Assembly (NCBI RefSeq): GCF_002795305.1
Contig: NZ_PGGC01000109.1
Span: forward strand, 1-51,938
Direction: 5' to 3'
Source of the DNA: Aeromonas cavernicola
Lineage (GTDB): Bacteria; Pseudomonadota; Gammaproteobacteria; Enterobacterales; Aeromonadaceae
Length of the DNA stretch: 51,938 nucleotides
The position numbers and the translations under genes were made by a program. A model generated the notes under the pieces. It ran no database searches. It saw nothing but the letters and a program-made list of their open reading frames with translations, and was not told where the DNA came from. Below, piece after piece: positions 34,710 to 45,078 of this stretch. The first letter of the stretch is position 1, and every line of letters starts with the position of its first letter.

Positions 34710-34727
34710 CTAGCACTTGTTGCCGTG

Positions 34728-34766
34728 AAAAATGCGCCCCAATCGAATTCGATTGGGGCGCATTTT
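34728..34766. terminator. Intrinsic terminator after grcA
   Basis: A near-perfect palindrome with GCGCCCCAATCG / CGATTGGGGCGC around an AATT centre, flanked by A-run and T-run. It can work in both directions. Confidence 0.95.
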
Positions 34767-35007
34767 TGTTGTGCTAGATAACGTCGTGATGTGCGGTGAC
34801 TGGCTAGTAATGCAAGGCTGTTGCAGCCATCTGCCGATCATCAGGTCGGCGTCAAACATACCGACATGATCGCTGGGTGACGGCTGTACTATTTGCCGCA
34901 TCAACTTTCCTTATCGCTGTGCGTCGCGGATGCTGGCGTATCTCCCTGCGTTGTGATCTTCCTCCTCGCACTGACTTGGTCGCTCTGCTAGCGAGATCGC
35001 TCAGCTA

Positions 35008-36147
35008 TCAGGGGCGGTTTAAAATAGCCTGTTCCATCCGCTGCAGTGCTTGCGTCAGTGTGGCGCGGGTGCAGCCAAAATTGAGACGAACAAACTGGCC
35101 ATCGCCAAACTGGGCACCGGGGGAGAGGCCCACCCCGACGTGCTCGAAGAAGGCAATTGGGTCTGCTAGATCAAGAGCACTGACATCGATCCAAGCGAGA
35201 TAGGTCGCTTGATGCTTAGCCAAGGTGACGCCAGGCCAGCGGCTGACGGCTTGTTCAATCAGTGCCAAGTTGCCAGCTAAGTAGTCCAGTTGCTCGCTGA
35301 GCCAAGGTTCCCCCTCTTGGTAGGCAGCTTGTGCGGCCACAAAGCCCAGCAGATTAACATCGGCGCTGATGCCACGCATGGCCTGCTGCAATTTCAGGCG
35401 CAGGCGGGCATTGGGCACGATCGCGAACGAGCAGCACAGCCCAGCGATGTTGAAGGTTTTACTGGGGGCCATCATCACCGCTGAGCGCTCCGCTGCGGCA
35501 GGGGTTAAGGCGCCATAGGGGATGTGACGAGCTTGCTTATCAAGCAACAGATCACAGTGGATCTCATCGGAGCAAATCACCAGATTATGGCGTTCGGCGA
35601 TGGCGTCGATAGCCAGCAGCTCAGCACGGGTAAAAACGGTGCCCCCCGGATTGTGCGGATTACACAGCAGCAGCAGATCGGCTGAAGGGGCTTGGCGCTC
35701 TAACTCTGCGAGATCCAGTACCCAGCGTTCCGCCTCTAACACCATGGGGACGGTGAGCAGTGGGCGATCGTTAAAACCCGGTGCTTGCAAGAAGGGGTAG
35801 TAGACTGGTTTGGGGGTGACGATACCTCGACCAGGCTGGCTCCACGCTTTGCAAGCTAAGTTCAGGCCTGGTACGACGCCGGGCAGAAACACCAGCCACT
35901 CTGGTTGAATATCCCAGTGATAGCGGCTCGCCATTCGTTGCATAATGAGTTCGATCAGGCGAGGCGAGGGGCGAGAATAGCCAAAGATGCCGTGAGCAAC
36001 CCGCTCGGTGAGCGCTGCTACTACGGCGGGGGGGGCGGCGAAATCGGTATCGGCGACCCACATCGGGAGCACATCTTGCCCCTTGTACTTGTCCCACTTA
36101 AGGCTCATGGTGCCACTGCGGTCTATTTCCTGATCAAAATCAAACAT
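35008..36147 (-). CDS. PLP-dependent C-S lyase, MalY/PatB family (cystathionine beta-lyase)
   Basis: A 379-residue fold-type I aminotransferase-like enzyme. MalY/PatB marks are the N-terminal WDKYKGQDVLPMWVADTDF, GYSRPSPRL, LLCNPHNPGGTVF, the CSDEIHCDL block with the PLP-ring Asp, and the PLP lysine in MAPSKTFNIAG. These enzymes split cystathionine or cysteine conjugates into pyruvate, ammonia and a thiol. The ATG at 36147 (MFDFDQ) has AGGAG before it; the longer in-frame start adds 20 unconserved residues. It is divergent from the sugar-efflux gene across 184 bases. Confidence 0.9.
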   Translation of the reverse strand: MFDFDQEIDRSGTMSLKWDKYKGQDVLPMWVADTDFAAPPAVVAALTERVAHGIFGYSRPSPRLIELIMQRMASRYHWDIQPEWLVFLPGVVPGLNLACKAWSQPGRGIVTPKPVYYPFLQAPGFNDRPLLTVPMVLEAERWVLDLAELERQAPSADLLLLCNPHNPGGTVFTRAELLAIDAIAERHNLVICSDEIHCDLLLDKQARHIPYGALTPAAAERSAVMMAPSKTFNIAGLCCSFAIVPNARLRLKLQQAMRGISADVNLLGFVAAQAAYQEGEPWLSEQLDYLAGNLALIEQAVSRWPGVTLAKHQATYLAWIDVSALDLADPIAFFEHVGVGLSPGAQFGDGQFVRLNFGCTRATLTQALQRMEQAILNRP

Positions 36148-36331
36148 GCGAACTCCTGGTGCTGGCCGATGGGCCTTCACTGTACGAGGTCGCAGCTCGC
36201 CTCGCAAGCGGCAAGCGGCAGGGTGATAACCTTGAGCCAGATCTCGATAGTGAATAAGATAAATGCCGCTATTTCATACGGTTGTCGGGTTATCCCGCCC
36301 GTCCTGCTCGATCCTACAAAGGGTAAATTCC

Positions 36332-37504
36332 ATGGCGTTATTGATGGCGCTAGCCCGCCGTCCAGATCCTGTCTCGCTCTCGTTTGTGGCGGTGACCTTC
36401 ATAACGGGGATGGCGGTGGCACTGCAGGTGCCAACGTTGAGCCTATTTTTAGCCAAAGAGGTACAAGTTCGCCCCTTTCTGGTGGGGCTGTTTTATACCG
36501 TCAATGCAGTAGTGGGTATCTTGATCAGCCAGTGGCTTGGTCATCGCTCCGATCGCAAAGGGGATCGTAAGCAGTTGATCTTGCGCTGTTGTCTGGCTGG
36601 AGTCGCGCTCTCGTTACTGTTTGCTTGGCATCGCAACTACTGGCTACTGGTGAGTGTGGGGGTGCTGCTGGCCAGTTTGGCTTCTACCGCCAGTCCCCAG
36701 CTCTTTGCCTTAGCGCGGGAGTATGCCGACCGCCACAACAAGCGAGCTGACATGTTCAGCTCAGTGCTGCGGGCCCAGTTCTCATTAGCGTGGGTCATTG
36801 GCCCACCGCTCGCCTTTGCACTGGCTATCGGCTATGGCTTTGACGTGATGTATCTCGCCTCGGCGTGTGCGTATCTGCTCTGTGCGGTGGTTGTGTGGCG
36901 CTGGCTCCCATCAATTCCTCGGCCCGCCCAAGACCCGGATCAGGAGCGGGTCAGTAGTTGGCGTGATCCGGCGGTACGTGCGCTGTTTATCGCCTCTACC
37001 CTGATGTGGACCTGTAACAGCATGTACCTCATCAATATGCCCCTTTACATTACCCGTGAGCTGGGATTAGAAGAGCGATTGGCGGGTCTTTTGATGGGAA
37101 CAGCAGCCGCCATCGAGATCCCTTTCATGTTATTGGCGGGTTATTACACCGCCCGTGTTGGCAAGCGGCCCATGCTGCTAGTGGCGGTGGGAGCAGGGCT
37201 GGCGTTTTACGTGGGGTTAGTGACCTTATCTAGTCAAACGGCGCTGCTGGCCTTGCAGCTACTCAATGCCATTTTCGTCGGCATCGTGGCAGGGATCGGC
37301 ATGTCATATTTTCAGGATCTCATGCCGGGCCGGACGGGGGTAGCCACTACCTTATTTACCAACAGTATCCGAACTGGCTCGATCATGGCGGGGGCCATTG
37401 CGGGAGGGGTAGCCGAAGTGTGGAATTTTCACGGGGTCTTTATCGTGGCGACCGGATTAGCGCTAGCAGCGCTGGTCGCCTGCTGGCGGGTGCCAAACGT
37501 TTAG
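36332..37504 (+). CDS. Sugar efflux transporter, SetA/SetB family (MFS)
   Basis: A 390-residue major facilitator protein with 12 transmembrane segments, similar in length to E. coli SetA (392) and SetB. Family features are SLFLAKEVQVRPFLVGLFY in the first segments, the GHRSDRKGDRK loop (MFS motif A), and a second half with YFQDLMPGRTGVATTLFTN. Relatives export lactose, glucosides and analogues. The ATG at 36332 is chosen because the conserved first membrane segment begins soon after; the longer in-frame start is unsupported. Its stop overlaps the stop of the LysR gene coming from the other strand. Confidence 0.88.
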   Translation: MALLMALARRPDPVSLSFVAVTFITGMAVALQVPTLSLFLAKEVQVRPFLVGLFYTVNAVVGILISQWLGHRSDRKGDRKQLILRCCLAGVALSLLFAWHRNYWLLVSVGVLLASLASTASPQLFALAREYADRHNKRADMFSSVLRAQFSLAWVIGPPLAFALAIGYGFDVMYLASACAYLLCAVVVWRWLPSIPRPAQDPDQERVSSWRDPAVRALFIASTLMWTCNSMYLINMPLYITRELGLEERLAGLLMGTAAAIEIPFMLLAGYYTARVGKRPMLLVAVGAGLAFYVGLVTLSSQTALLALQLLNAIFVGIVAGIGMSYFQDLMPGRTGVATTLFTNSIRTGSIMAGAIAGGVAEVWNFHGVFIVATGLALAALVACWRVPNV

Positions 37505-38391
37505 CGCGTTTTGCCCTGCTCACCTTGATACTCATTGCGCAGGCAGCGTAGCAGCAACTCTGCGGCAGGGCCGAGCGATTCCGGCGCAAGGGTTAACAGG
37601 TAGGTATAAACATGGCGTTCACTGCCACTTTCCAGATCCAGCGCGACCAGCTTACCTGCAGCCAGTTCGGCCTCGATCAAGTGTCGAGGTAGCCAGGCGT
37701 ATCCCAATTCCATCGCTATCATGGTCATCACTTCGTGATAGTGCGTCGCCCGCCAGCCGGTGTCGTCGGCATCGTTCCAATCAACGGAGCGGTGGATCGG
37801 AGGGTGGAGGCTGAGTTGGTTATAGTTGGCCAGCGCGTCAGTGTTGAGGGGCGATGGCTGGCTCGCCAGCGGGTGAGTCGCCGCGCACACTGGAATGAGA
37901 CAGACCTCATCGAGCAGCAAGCCGGTATGTTCGGTCGGCAAGTGCTCGGTGATCATCAGATCGCCCATTTGCAAGGTATTGAAATGGCAGTGAATACGCT
38001 CATGCAGATTAATGCGGCAACCACGACTGCGAGGATAGAACTGGACCAGCGCGCGGTAGAGCCGAGCCCGTGGATGAAGCGCTGAGACATAGAGATTGAT
38101 CTGCGGTTCCCACTGTCGTTCAAGGTTATTGGCCAACAGTTCCAACTCTTCCATCTGTTGGCTTAGCTGACGAGCTCGCTTGAGGAAAATCGCCCCTGCT
38201 GGGGTTAACACCGCTTTACGGCCACGAACCTCCAAGAGAGGGACGCCGATACTCTGTTGTAATTTCGCAACCGCATGATTGAGGGCTGATTGGCTTTTGT
38301 TCAGCGCCTCAGCAGCTTGGGCATAGCCGCCATAGTCAACCACTGCTTGAAAGATCCGCCATTGCTCAAAAGTGCTTTTGGGACGAAACAT
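37501..38391 (-). CDS. LysR-family transcriptional regulator
   Basis: A 296-residue regulator with an N-terminal winged helix-turn-helix (residues 1-65: FQAVVDYGGYAQAAEALNKSQSALNHAVAKL, recognition part SQSALNHAVAKL) and a LysR substrate-binding domain. The target genes are unknown; the convergent partner is the Set-type transporter, and the two stop codons overlap by four bases with no terminator between. yciK lies upstream on the same strand, 130 bases away. No clear SD is seen before the ATG. Confidence 0.88.
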   Translation of the reverse strand: MFRPKSTFEQWRIFQAVVDYGGYAQAAEALNKSQSALNHAVAKLQQSIGVPLLEVRGRKAVLTPAGAIFLKRARQLSQQMEELELLANNLERQWEPQINLYVSALHPRARLYRALVQFYPRSRGCRINLHERIHCHFNTLQMGDLMITEHLPTEHTGLLLDEVCLIPVCAATHPLASQPSPLNTDALANYNQLSLHPPIHRSVDWNDADDTGWRATHYHEVMTMIAMELGYAWLPRHLIEAELAAGKLVALDLESGSERHVYTYLLTLAPESLGPAAELLLRCLRNEYQGEQGKTR

Positions 38392-38427
38392 AACTCAACC
38401 TGATTGAGGATTAGGTGGCTATCGAAT

Positions 38428-38453
38428 GGTACAGGGTCTGCTCGCCCTGTACC
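38428..38453. repeat. Perfect 9-bp inverted repeat between yciK and the LysR gene
   Basis: GGTACAGGG (38428-38436) and CCCTGTACC (38445-38453) with an 8-base loop. No T-run on either side. It lies 37 bases before the LysR start codon, so it may be an operator or a weak yciK terminator. Confidence 0.6.
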
Positions 38454-38520
38454 TGTTAGGGGGTTACCGCACCCTATTAATGTAACGCTAGCCGCGCAGG
38501 GAATAGATTTTTTTCGTCAA

Positions 38521-39276
38521 CTATTTGGGCTGAGCCACAAAAGTTTGGCCGGTTTTGCCGCGACTGTCTGGCCCTATCAGATAAAGATAGAGTGGCATCA
38601 AATCGGCAGGGGTTTTGAGGGTTTGCGGATCTTCGGCGGGAAAGGCGCTGGCCCGCATCTTAGTGCGAGTGCCGCCGGGGTTGAGGGTGTTTACGCGAAC
38701 TCCGGTGTTCTCCAACTCATCAGCAAGCACCTCCATCATCCCCTCAATGGCAAATTTAGAGATGGCATAAGTGCCCCAATAGGCGCGGCCCTTACGGCCC
38801 ACACTCGAAGAGGTATAGATGATGGTGGCATCACCGTGGCTTTTGGCACTTTGGCGCAGCAGTGGCAGCAGGGCTTGCGTGAGCAAAAATTCCGATTTTA
38901 CGTTCACCTGCATCACCTCATCCCACTCTTTTTCTTGAATATGTTCGAAGGGGGAGAGGGTGCCCAGTAGGCCAGCATTGAACAGCACACCATCAAGGCG
39001 GCCAAACTGCTGGGAGAAGGTTTCCGCCATACCACGGTAGTGTGCCGCCGTCGCCCCTTTCAGGTCGACAGGCACGATGGCGGGCAGCGGGTGGCCGGCC
39101 GCCTCAATTTGGTCATACACCGCTTCCAGTTTCGCACTCGTGCGGCCAAGTAAGATCACCGTGGCTCCGTGGGCAGCGTAAGTCAGGGCTGCCTCTCGGC
39201 CAATGCCGTCACCGGCGCCGGTGACCAGAATGACTTTGTCTTTAAGCAGATCGCAGGGGGCCTGATAATCAAGCAT
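38521..39276 (-). CDS. yciK: Short-chain dehydrogenase YciK
   Basis: A 251-residue NAD(P)-dependent oxidoreductase close to E. coli YciK (252). Cofactor motif VTGAGDGIGREAAL, NAG in LFNAGLLG, the catalytic Ser in YTSSSVGRKGRAYWG, and the YxxxK pair in YAISKFAIEGM. The C-terminus has RVNTLNPGGTRTKMRASAFP and KTPADLMPLYLYL, shared with YciK. The ATG at 39276 has CAGGAG before it; the long upstream in-frame extension is not conserved. It is divergent from sohB, its usual neighbour. Substrate unknown. Confidence 0.93.
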   Translation of the reverse strand: MLDYQAPCDLLKDKVILVTGAGDGIGREAALTYAAHGATVILLGRTSAKLEAVYDQIEAAGHPLPAIVPVDLKGATAAHYRGMAETFSQQFGRLDGVLFNAGLLGTLSPFEHIQEKEWDEVMQVNVKSEFLLTQALLPLLRQSAKSHGDATIIYTSSSVGRKGRAYWGTYAISKFAIEGMMEVLADELENTGVRVNTLNPGGTRTKMRASAFPAEDPQTLKTPADLMPLYLYLIGPDSRGKTGQTFVAQPK

Positions 39277-39496
39277 GGCAACTCCTGTAGGCAATAAGGG
39301 GCATAAGAGCATGATAATAGTGGCCAAGTGTACTGATTTGCGAGCCACTTTGACCAGCAAGGGGCACAAAAAAGTGAATAAAATAGCGGGGTTGTAATCA
39401 ATAAGATGGCTTTTTAGGAGGCTCGATTCGTTTCTTTGCGCAAGCTGAGCAAAGTCCCTAGAATGTGCAACAAATCGACCGTCTATGGAGTCCATC

Positions 39497-40504
39497 GTGA
39501 CATTTTTGACCGAATATGGCCTGTTTCTGGCCAAGATAGTGACCTGTTTGCTCGCCATCGCAGCCCTCATCGTACTGGTCATGAGCAGCCGTCAGCCACG
39601 GGCTCGTAAGGGGGAGTTGGTGGTCACCGATCTCTCTAGCGAACTTGAGCAAGGGCGTTACCAATTGCAACTGGCACTGGCCGACAAGGCGCAGGGCAAG
39701 CTGCTGGAGAAGCAGCATAAAGCGCAGCAAAAGCAGCGTGATAAGGCGGTAGATGATCGCAGTCGCCTGTTTGTCCTCGATTTTAACGGCAGCATGGATG
39801 CAAAAGAGGTCGCCTCGCTGCGGGAAGAGGTGAGCGCGGTCATTGGTGTTGCACAGCCCGGTGACGAGGTACTGCTACGACTTGAATCTGGCGGGGGGGT
39901 GGTGCATGGCTATGGATTGGCGGCATCCCAGCTGCAGCGGTTACGTGACAAGGGGATCAAACTCACTGTTGCCATCGACAAGGTGGCGGCGAGCGGTGGT
40001 TATATGATGGCCTGTGTGGCGGATCAAATCCTCGCGGCACCCTTTGCGATCGTTGGCTCCATCGGGGTGATCGCCCAGCTACCCAACTTCAATAAGTTGC
40101 TGAAAAAACATGATATTGAGTTTGAGATGCACACGGCCGGTCAATACAAGCGCACCATCACCATGTTCGGTGAGAACGACGATCTGGGTCGTGAGAAGTT
40201 TCGCGAAGAGCTAGCCGCCATTCACCAGCAGTTCAAAGCATTTGTCGCCGAACATCGACCACAACTCGATATCGATCAGGTCACGACAGGGGAGCACTGG
40301 TTGGCGAGTCAGGCCAAGGCGTTAGGGCTGGTGGATCTCCTCTCTACCAGTGATGACTATCTGTTGGCGCAGGCCAGCCAGCATAAGGTGATCGGTGTCA
40401 GCTATCGCAAACCGAAAAGCTTGGCCCAAAAGTTGGGACAGCAGGGGGCTCAAGCGTTGGCAACAGGGCTTGGTCGTTTATGGCAGCAGAGCCCGTGGCG
40501 TTAA
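39497..40504 (+). CDS. sohB: Inner-membrane serine protease SohB
   Basis: SohB is a signal-peptide-peptidase-like (S49) protease on the periplasmic face of the inner membrane. The 335-residue protein has an N-terminal membrane anchor (LFLAKIVTCLLAIAALIVLV), a charged Gln/Lys-rich linker, and the protease domain with the nucleophile Ser in KVAASGGYMMACVAD and the Lys base in HTAGQYKRTIT. GTG at 39497 is chosen because the protein then aligns residue for residue with E. coli (MELLSEYGLFL) and GGAG lies upstream; an ATG four codons earlier is in frame. A terminator follows. Confidence 0.93.
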   Translation: MTFLTEYGLFLAKIVTCLLAIAALIVLVMSSRQPRARKGELVVTDLSSELEQGRYQLQLALADKAQGKLLEKQHKAQQKQRDKAVDDRSRLFVLDFNGSMDAKEVASLREEVSAVIGVAQPGDEVLLRLESGGGVVHGYGLAASQLQRLRDKGIKLTVAIDKVAASGGYMMACVADQILAAPFAIVGSIGVIAQLPNFNKLLKKHDIEFEMHTAGQYKRTITMFGENDDLGREKFREELAAIHQQFKAFVAEHRPQLDIDQVTTGEHWLASQAKALGLVDLLSTSDDYLLAQASQHKVIGVSYRKPKSLAQKLGQQGAQALATGLGRLWQQSPWR

Positions 40505-40562
40505 GGTGGATGCGCTCTGGTAAGCCCGCTTAGAAAAATCAGTCGGGTAGATACACCGCAAC

Positions 40563-40592
40563 AGCCAGCCAGTGTGAACTTGCTGGCTTTTT
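40563..40592 (+). terminator. Terminator-like hairpin after sohB
   Basis: AGCCAGC (40563-40569) and GCTGGCT (40582-40588) with a 12-base loop, followed by TTTT. Confidence 0.7.
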
Positions 40593-40641
40593 GATGAGCA
40601 CGATTGATGGTGGGGATCGCTGAGGCGATGGCCAGCATACA

Positions 40642-40673
40642 GGTTGCCATCGGTACACTATCAGGTGGCAACC
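40642..40673. repeat. Perfect 8-bp inverted repeat downstream of astB
   Basis: GGTTGCCA (40642-40649) and TGGCAACC (40666-40673) with a 16-base loop, 23 bases after the astB stop on the minus strand. No T-run, so terminator function is doubtful. Confidence 0.5.
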
Positions 40674-40696
40674 GGTGGCTTATCCCAATGGCTTTG

Positions 40697-42034
40697 TTAG
40701 CGTTGAAATGGGTAGATAGCGCCTAGTTTGAGAATTTGGGTTAGCTCATCAAGCGCACAACGAGATTCTTCGACTAAGGCGGGGTCACGCAGGTCGTCAA
40801 GGCTTAGGCGATCTCGATAATGGCGTGTGATCCATTGATCCAGCCGAGTTAATTGACGGTCGTTGATCAGGCACGCTGGGTTGACGGCTGCGAGCTCCTC
40901 GTCATTCATCGCTACCCGCAATCGCAAACAGGCTGGCCCACCGCCATTGCGCATACTCTGTTTTACATCGAGATAGTGCACTTGGCTGATGGGGGTGTCG
41001 TTGCGCAGCCGTGTCTCCAGATAGTGCGCGATCGTAGGATTGTCACGGCATTCAGTGGGGGCAATTAGGGCCATATCACCGTTCGGTAAGGTGAGGATCT
41101 GGGTGTTAAAGAGATATGATGTCACCGCATCTCGTACCGACACCTCCGCAGTTGGCACTTCGATAAAGTGCAGCTCCCCCTCACCAAATTTATGGCGAAT
41201 GTCGGCCAACACCTCCGCGGTGTTGAGGAACGCTTGCTGATGGAACAACAGTACATTTTGGTTGCCCACCGCAATCACATCGTTGTGGAATACACCTTGG
41301 TCGATCACGGCCGGATTTTGCTGGATAAATACCACGTTCTCGTCGTCTAGGCCGTGCAGACGGGCGATGGCTTGGCTCGCCTCTAGGGTTTGCCGAGCCG
41401 GATAGCGTTGCGGTGCTGGGCGGGCGTGATCAAATGCGCTGCGGCCATAAACAAACAGCTCAACCCCCGCTTCGCCGTAGGCACGGCAAAGTCGAGTATG
41501 GTTGGCTGCCCCTTCGTCACCGAAGTGATCATTGTCTGGTAAATGGCGATGGTGACTGAAGTAGCGCTCATTGTTGAACACTGCGCGCAGGATACGACCC
41601 GTCATATCGGGCTCGAGGGAGCGGTGAAACTTGTTAGTGAGGTTGGCTGGGGTGAAGTGAATGCGGCCATCTTGGGTATCGGCACTGGGGGAGACGGTGG
41701 CGGCGTTGGCAGTCCACATGCTGGAAGCCGAATAGCAGGCTGCCAGCACGGCAGGCGCCTGCTTGGCTGCCTGCTCCAGCACCCGGCCGTCGCTGCCGGT
41801 GAAACCGAGGCGACGCAGGGTGGCAAGGTCGGGCCGCTCTTGGGGGGCCAGCACGCCTTGGGTCATGCCAAGTTCGGTCAGCGCTTTCATTTTGAGTAGC
41901 CCCTGTTTTGCCGCCTCTTGTGGGTTGGAGATGGCATGGGCATTGCTTTGCGAAGCGACGTTACCGTAGGAGAGACCCGCGTAGTTATGAGTCGGACCGA
42001 CCAGACCGTCGAAATTAACTTCGAAGTGTTTCAT
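40697..42034 (-). CDS. astB: N-succinylarginine dihydrolase
   Basis: AstB hydrolyses succinylarginine to succinylornithine, ammonia and CO2 in the arginine succinyltransferase pathway. The 445-residue protein (E. coli 447) has the family start [33 protein letters not shown], the catalytic His in [15 protein letters not shown], and the Cys nucleophile in [13 protein letters not shown] 42034 has AAGGAT upstream; a longer start adds 12 unconserved residues. The other ast genes are not in this window, so the pathway is split in this genome, or at least not contiguous here. Confidence 0.96.
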   Translation of the reverse strand: MKHFEVNFDGLVGPTHNYAGLSYGNVASQSNAHAISNPQEAAKQGLLKMKALTELGMTQGVLAPQERPDLATLRRLGFTGSDGRVLEQAAKQAPAVLAACYSASSMWTANAATVSPSADTQDGRIHFTPANLTNKFHRSLEPDMTGRILRAVFNNERYFSHHRHLPDNDHFGDEGAANHTRLCRAYGEAGVELFVYGRSAFDHARPAPQRYPARQTLEASQAIARLHGLDDENVVFIQQNPAVIDQGVFHNDVIAVGNQNVLLFHQQAFLNTAEVLADIRHKFGEGELHFIEVPTAEVSVRDAVTSYLFNTQILTLPNGDMALIAPTECRDNPTIAHYLETRLRNDTPISQVHYLDVKQSMRNGGGPACLRLRVAMNDEELAAVNPACLINDRQLTRLDQWITRHYRDRLSLDDLRDPALVEESRCALDELTQILKLGAIYPFQR

Positions 42035-42094
42035 TGGCTGTATCCTTATTCCTGCGAAATTGGGTTCCATCCGTGCACTACGTAGGATGTGGCC

Positions 42095-42122
42095 ATTATA
42101 AGGATGTTTTGTATTTTTGTAA
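42095..42122 (-). promoter_or_regulatory. Probable sigma-70 promoter of astB
   Basis: On the minus strand TTACAA (42122-42117), 16 bases and consensus TATAAT (42100-42095), 60 bases before astB. Confidence 0.65.
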
Positions 42123-42278
42123 TAAAGGGAGAACAGCCGCTTTTTTATGTTTATTCAGATATAAAAAGGGCTTGTTTAGCTAAAAAATGAAAAAGCGGTT
42201 GCGTATAGCGCCTCGGCTTCGCATTAATAATAAAGAAACTAAAGCGGTTGGGCTGGCTAGGTAAATGAGTTCATGTGA
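42123..42278. other. AT-rich intergenic DNA between astB and topA
   Basis: No gene (the astB-topA gap totals 328 bases). AAAGCGGTTG occurs twice as a direct repeat, at 42192-42201 and 42241-42250; it may be chance or a regulator site. Confidence 0.4.
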
Positions 42279-42307
42279 TTGCTTTTTCGCGTTAAATCTC
42301 TTATACA
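42279..42307 (+). promoter_or_regulatory. Probable promoter of topA
   Basis: TTGCTT (42279-42284), 17 bases and TATACA (42302-42307), 55 bases before the topA ATG. Confidence 0.5.
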
Positions 42308-42362
42308 GCCCACAAAACCGCACACCAACCCCGTCGGGTGCAATGAGGATAATAGTTACAGC

Positions 42363-44984
42363 ATGGGCAAATCACTGGTCATAGTGGAGTCTCCGGCCAA
42401 GGCCAAGACCATCAACAAATATCTGGGCAAGGACTACGTGGTGAAATCCAGCGTAGGCCATGTTCGCGATCTACCCACCAGCGGCAGTGCCAGCAGCGAG
42501 CCCAAGAAACCCGTTATTCGCGGTATCAAGTTGAGCGAAACGGAGAAGGCAGCCAAGGAACGCAAGGCCCTGTTTGCCCGGATGGGCATCAATCCGACCG
42601 CTGGTTGGCAGGCTAACTACCAGATTTTGCCCGGTAAAGAGAAGGTGGTCAGCGAGCTACAGAGTTTGGCTGAGAAGGCCGATACCATCTATCTCGCAAC
42701 CGACTTGGACAGAGAAGGAGAGGCCATCGCTTGGCACCTGCGTGAGATCATCGGCGGTGACGACAGCCGCTATAAGCGGGTGGTGTTCAACGAGATTACC
42801 AAAACGGCTATCCAAGAGGCCTTTGCCCAGCCATCTGAACTTAATATTCACCGTGTCAACGCCCAGCAAGCCCGTCGTTTCCTCGATCGGGTGGTGGGGT
42901 ACATGGTTTCGCCGCTGTTATGGAAAAAATTAGCGCGTGGCCTGTCCGCCGGTCGAGTACAGTCCGTTGCGGTGCGCCTCATCGTCGATAAAGAGCGTGA
43001 AATCAAGGCCTTCGTACCGGTCGAGTTCTGGGATCTCAATGCCGACTTGCTGACCGGTGATAAAGCCGATCTGCGGATGGAAGTGGTCAGCCAGAACGGG
43101 GCTGAGTTTAAGCCAGTGACCCAGGCCGAGACGTTCGCTGCCGTCGCAGCCCTGCAAGGGGTCGACTATAAGGTAGTGAATCGGGAAGATAAGCCGACTG
43201 GCTCTAAGCCCTCTGCACCGTTCATCACCTCCACCCTGCAGCAGGCGGCCTCTACCCGGCTGAGCTTTGGGGTGAAGAAGACCATGATGATGGCCCAGCG
43301 TCTTTATGAAGCGGGTTACATCACCTATATGCGTACCGATTCGACCAACCTCAGTAAGGAAGCGGTCGAGGCTCTGCGCGAATATATCGGCGAGCAGTAT
43401 GGCGCTGCCTATCTGCCCGCTGAGGCGAACCTCTACGGCCCTAAAGCCAATGCTCAAGAAGCACACGAGGCGATCCGCCCGTCCAGCGTACAGGTGACTG
43501 CTGAGATGCTGGAAGGGATGGAGCCTGATGCTATGCGGCTCTATGACCTTATCTGGCGTCAGTTTGTTGCCTGCCAGATGACCCCTGCCCAGTACGACTC
43601 CTCCACCTTGACCGTCAAGGCGGGTGAGTTCGAGCTCAAGGCTCGTGGCCGTATTCTGCGCTTTGCTGGTTGGACCAAGGCCCTGCCACCGATGGGTCGC
43701 AAGGGGGAAGATACCCAGCTGCCAGCCGTTATCGTGGGCGAGGTGCTGAAGCTGGTCAAGCTGGATCCGCGCCAACACTTCACCAAGCCGCCTGCCCGCT
43801 TTACCGAAGCGGCGCTGGTGCGGGAGTTGGAAAAGCGTGGCATCGGCCGTCCTTCTACTTACGCCTCCATCATCTCTACCATTGTCGATCGCGGTTATGT
43901 GCGGGTCGATAGCCGCCGTTTCTTCGCCGAAAAGATGGGCGAGATCGTCACCGACCGGCTGGTGGAGAACTTCGTCGAGCTGATGAACTACGAGTTCACC
44001 GCCAAGATGGAAGATAAGCTCGATGGCATTGCCGAGGGGAGCTTGGAGTGGAAAAAAGTGCTCGATGCCTTTTACGCCGAGTTTACCCAAGAGTTACAGC
44101 AGGCAGATAAGGAGCAGGAAGAGGGGGGGATGCGTGCCAACCAGATGGTACTGACCGACATCGACTGCCCCGATTGTGGCCGTAAGATGGGGATCCGTAC
44201 CGCTACCACAGGGGTGTTTCTCGGCTGTTCTGGTTATGCCTTGCCACCGAAAGAGCGTTGCAAGAAGACCATTAATCTGGTCTCGGCCGATGAGTTTGTC
44301 TCTGCTACCGACGGTGAAGAGGCGGAAACTGAGGCGCTGCGGGCCAAACACCGCTGCGGCGTGTGTGGCACCGCGATGGATGCTTACATCATCGACGATA
44401 GCCGCAAGCTGCACGTCTGCGGTCGCAATCCCGACTGCGATGGCTACGAGATTGAAAAAGGTCAGTTCAAGCTTAAAGGTTACGAAGGGCCGAGCATTGA
44501 GTGCGACCGCTGCGGCAGTGAAATGCAGCTCAAAAACGGTCGTTTTGGCAAGTACATGGGCTGCACTAACGAGACCTGTAAGAACACCCGTAAGATCCTG
44601 AAAAACGGTGATATCGCGCCGCCGAAGGAAGATCCGGTTCCGCTGCCTGAGCTCAAATGCACCCAGTCCGATGCTCACTTCGTGCTGCGTGACGGCGCTG
44701 CTGGTCTGTTCCTTGCGGCCAGCAACTTCCCCAAATCCCGCGAGACCCGTGCACCGCTGGTGGAGGAGCTCAAACGTTTCAAGGATCGCATCTCTGCTAA
44801 GCATAAATATCTGGCGGGCGCCCCGCTCACCGATCCAGAGGGTAATCCGGCCATTGTGCGGTTTAGTCGCAAGACTAAAGAGCAGTATGTGATGACCGAG
44901 CTGAACGGTAAGGCAACCGGTTGGACGGCTCACTACGATAATGGTTCTTGGCAAGAGAGCTTGCCAAAGCCGAAAAAAGCCTGA
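42363..44984 (+). CDS. topA: DNA topoisomerase I
   Basis: TopA relaxes negative supercoils. The 873-residue protein (E. coli 865) has a Toprim domain ([31 protein letters not shown]), the active-site Y322 in [13 protein letters not shown], and the central TOP1Ac region. Three four-Cys zinc ribbons follow (CPDCGRKMG..., CGVCGTAMD..., CDRCGSEMQ...) and then one or two Cys-poor ribbon-like domains at the C-terminus. The ATG at 42363 ([10 protein letters not shown]) equals the family start; a 28-codon upstream extension is not conserved and overlaps the promoter. Confidence 0.97.
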   Translation: MGKSLVIVESPAKAKTINKYLGKDYVVKSSVGHVRDLPTSGSASSEPKKPVIRGIKLSETEKAAKERKALFARMGINPTAGWQANYQILPGKEKVVSELQSLAEKADTIYLATDLDREGEAIAWHLREIIGGDDSRYKRVVFNEITKTAIQEAFAQPSELNIHRVNAQQARRFLDRVVGYMVSPLLWKKLARGLSAGRVQSVAVRLIVDKEREIKAFVPVEFWDLNADLLTGDKADLRMEVVSQNGAEFKPVTQAETFAAVAALQGVDYKVVNREDKPTGSKPSAPFITSTLQQAASTRLSFGVKKTMMMAQRLYEAGYITYMRTDSTNLSKEAVEALREYIGEQYGAAYLPAEANLYGPKANAQEAHEAIRPSSVQVTAEMLEGMEPDAMRLYDLIWRQFVACQMTPAQYDSSTLTVKAGEFELKARGRILRFAGWTKALPPMGRKGEDTQLPAVIVGEVLKLVKLDPRQHFTKPPARFTEAALVRELEKRGIGRPSTYASIISTIVDRGYVRVDSRRFFAEKMGEIVTDRLVENFVELMNYEFTAKMEDKLDGIAEGSLEWKKVLDAFYAEFTQELQQADKEQEEGGMRANQMVLTDIDCPDCGRKMGIRTATTGVFLGCSGYALPPKERCKKTINLVSADEFVSATDGEEAETEALRAKHRCGVCGTAMDAYIIDDSRKLHVCGRNPDCDGYEIEKGQFKLKGYEGPSIECDRCGSEMQLKNGRFGKYMGCTNETCKNTRKILKNGDIAPPKEDPVPLPELKCTQSDAHFVLRDGAAGLFLAASNFPKSRETRAPLVEELKRFKDRISAKHKYLAGAPLTDPEGNPAIVRFSRKTKEQYVMTELNGKATGWTAHYDNGSWQESLPKPKKA

Positions 44985-44990
44985 TAACTA

Positions 44991-45014
44991 AAGAGACCCC
45001 GTTAAGGGGTCTCT
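44991..45014 (+). terminator. Hairpin after topA
   Basis: AGAGACCCC (44992-45000) and GGGGTCTCT (45006-45014) with loop GTTAA directly after the topA stop. The following T content is weak (GAATTTAG), so termination may be partial. Confidence 0.65.
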
Positions 45015-45078
45015 GAATTTAGTGGCTTAGCACAACGTGCGGCAGATGGAATGTCGCTTGGTTACATAGGGGAGAGTG

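Noticed and set aside
42930-44090. Open frame of 386 codons opposite topA
   Set aside because: Antisense shadow of a well-conserved gene; no protein features.
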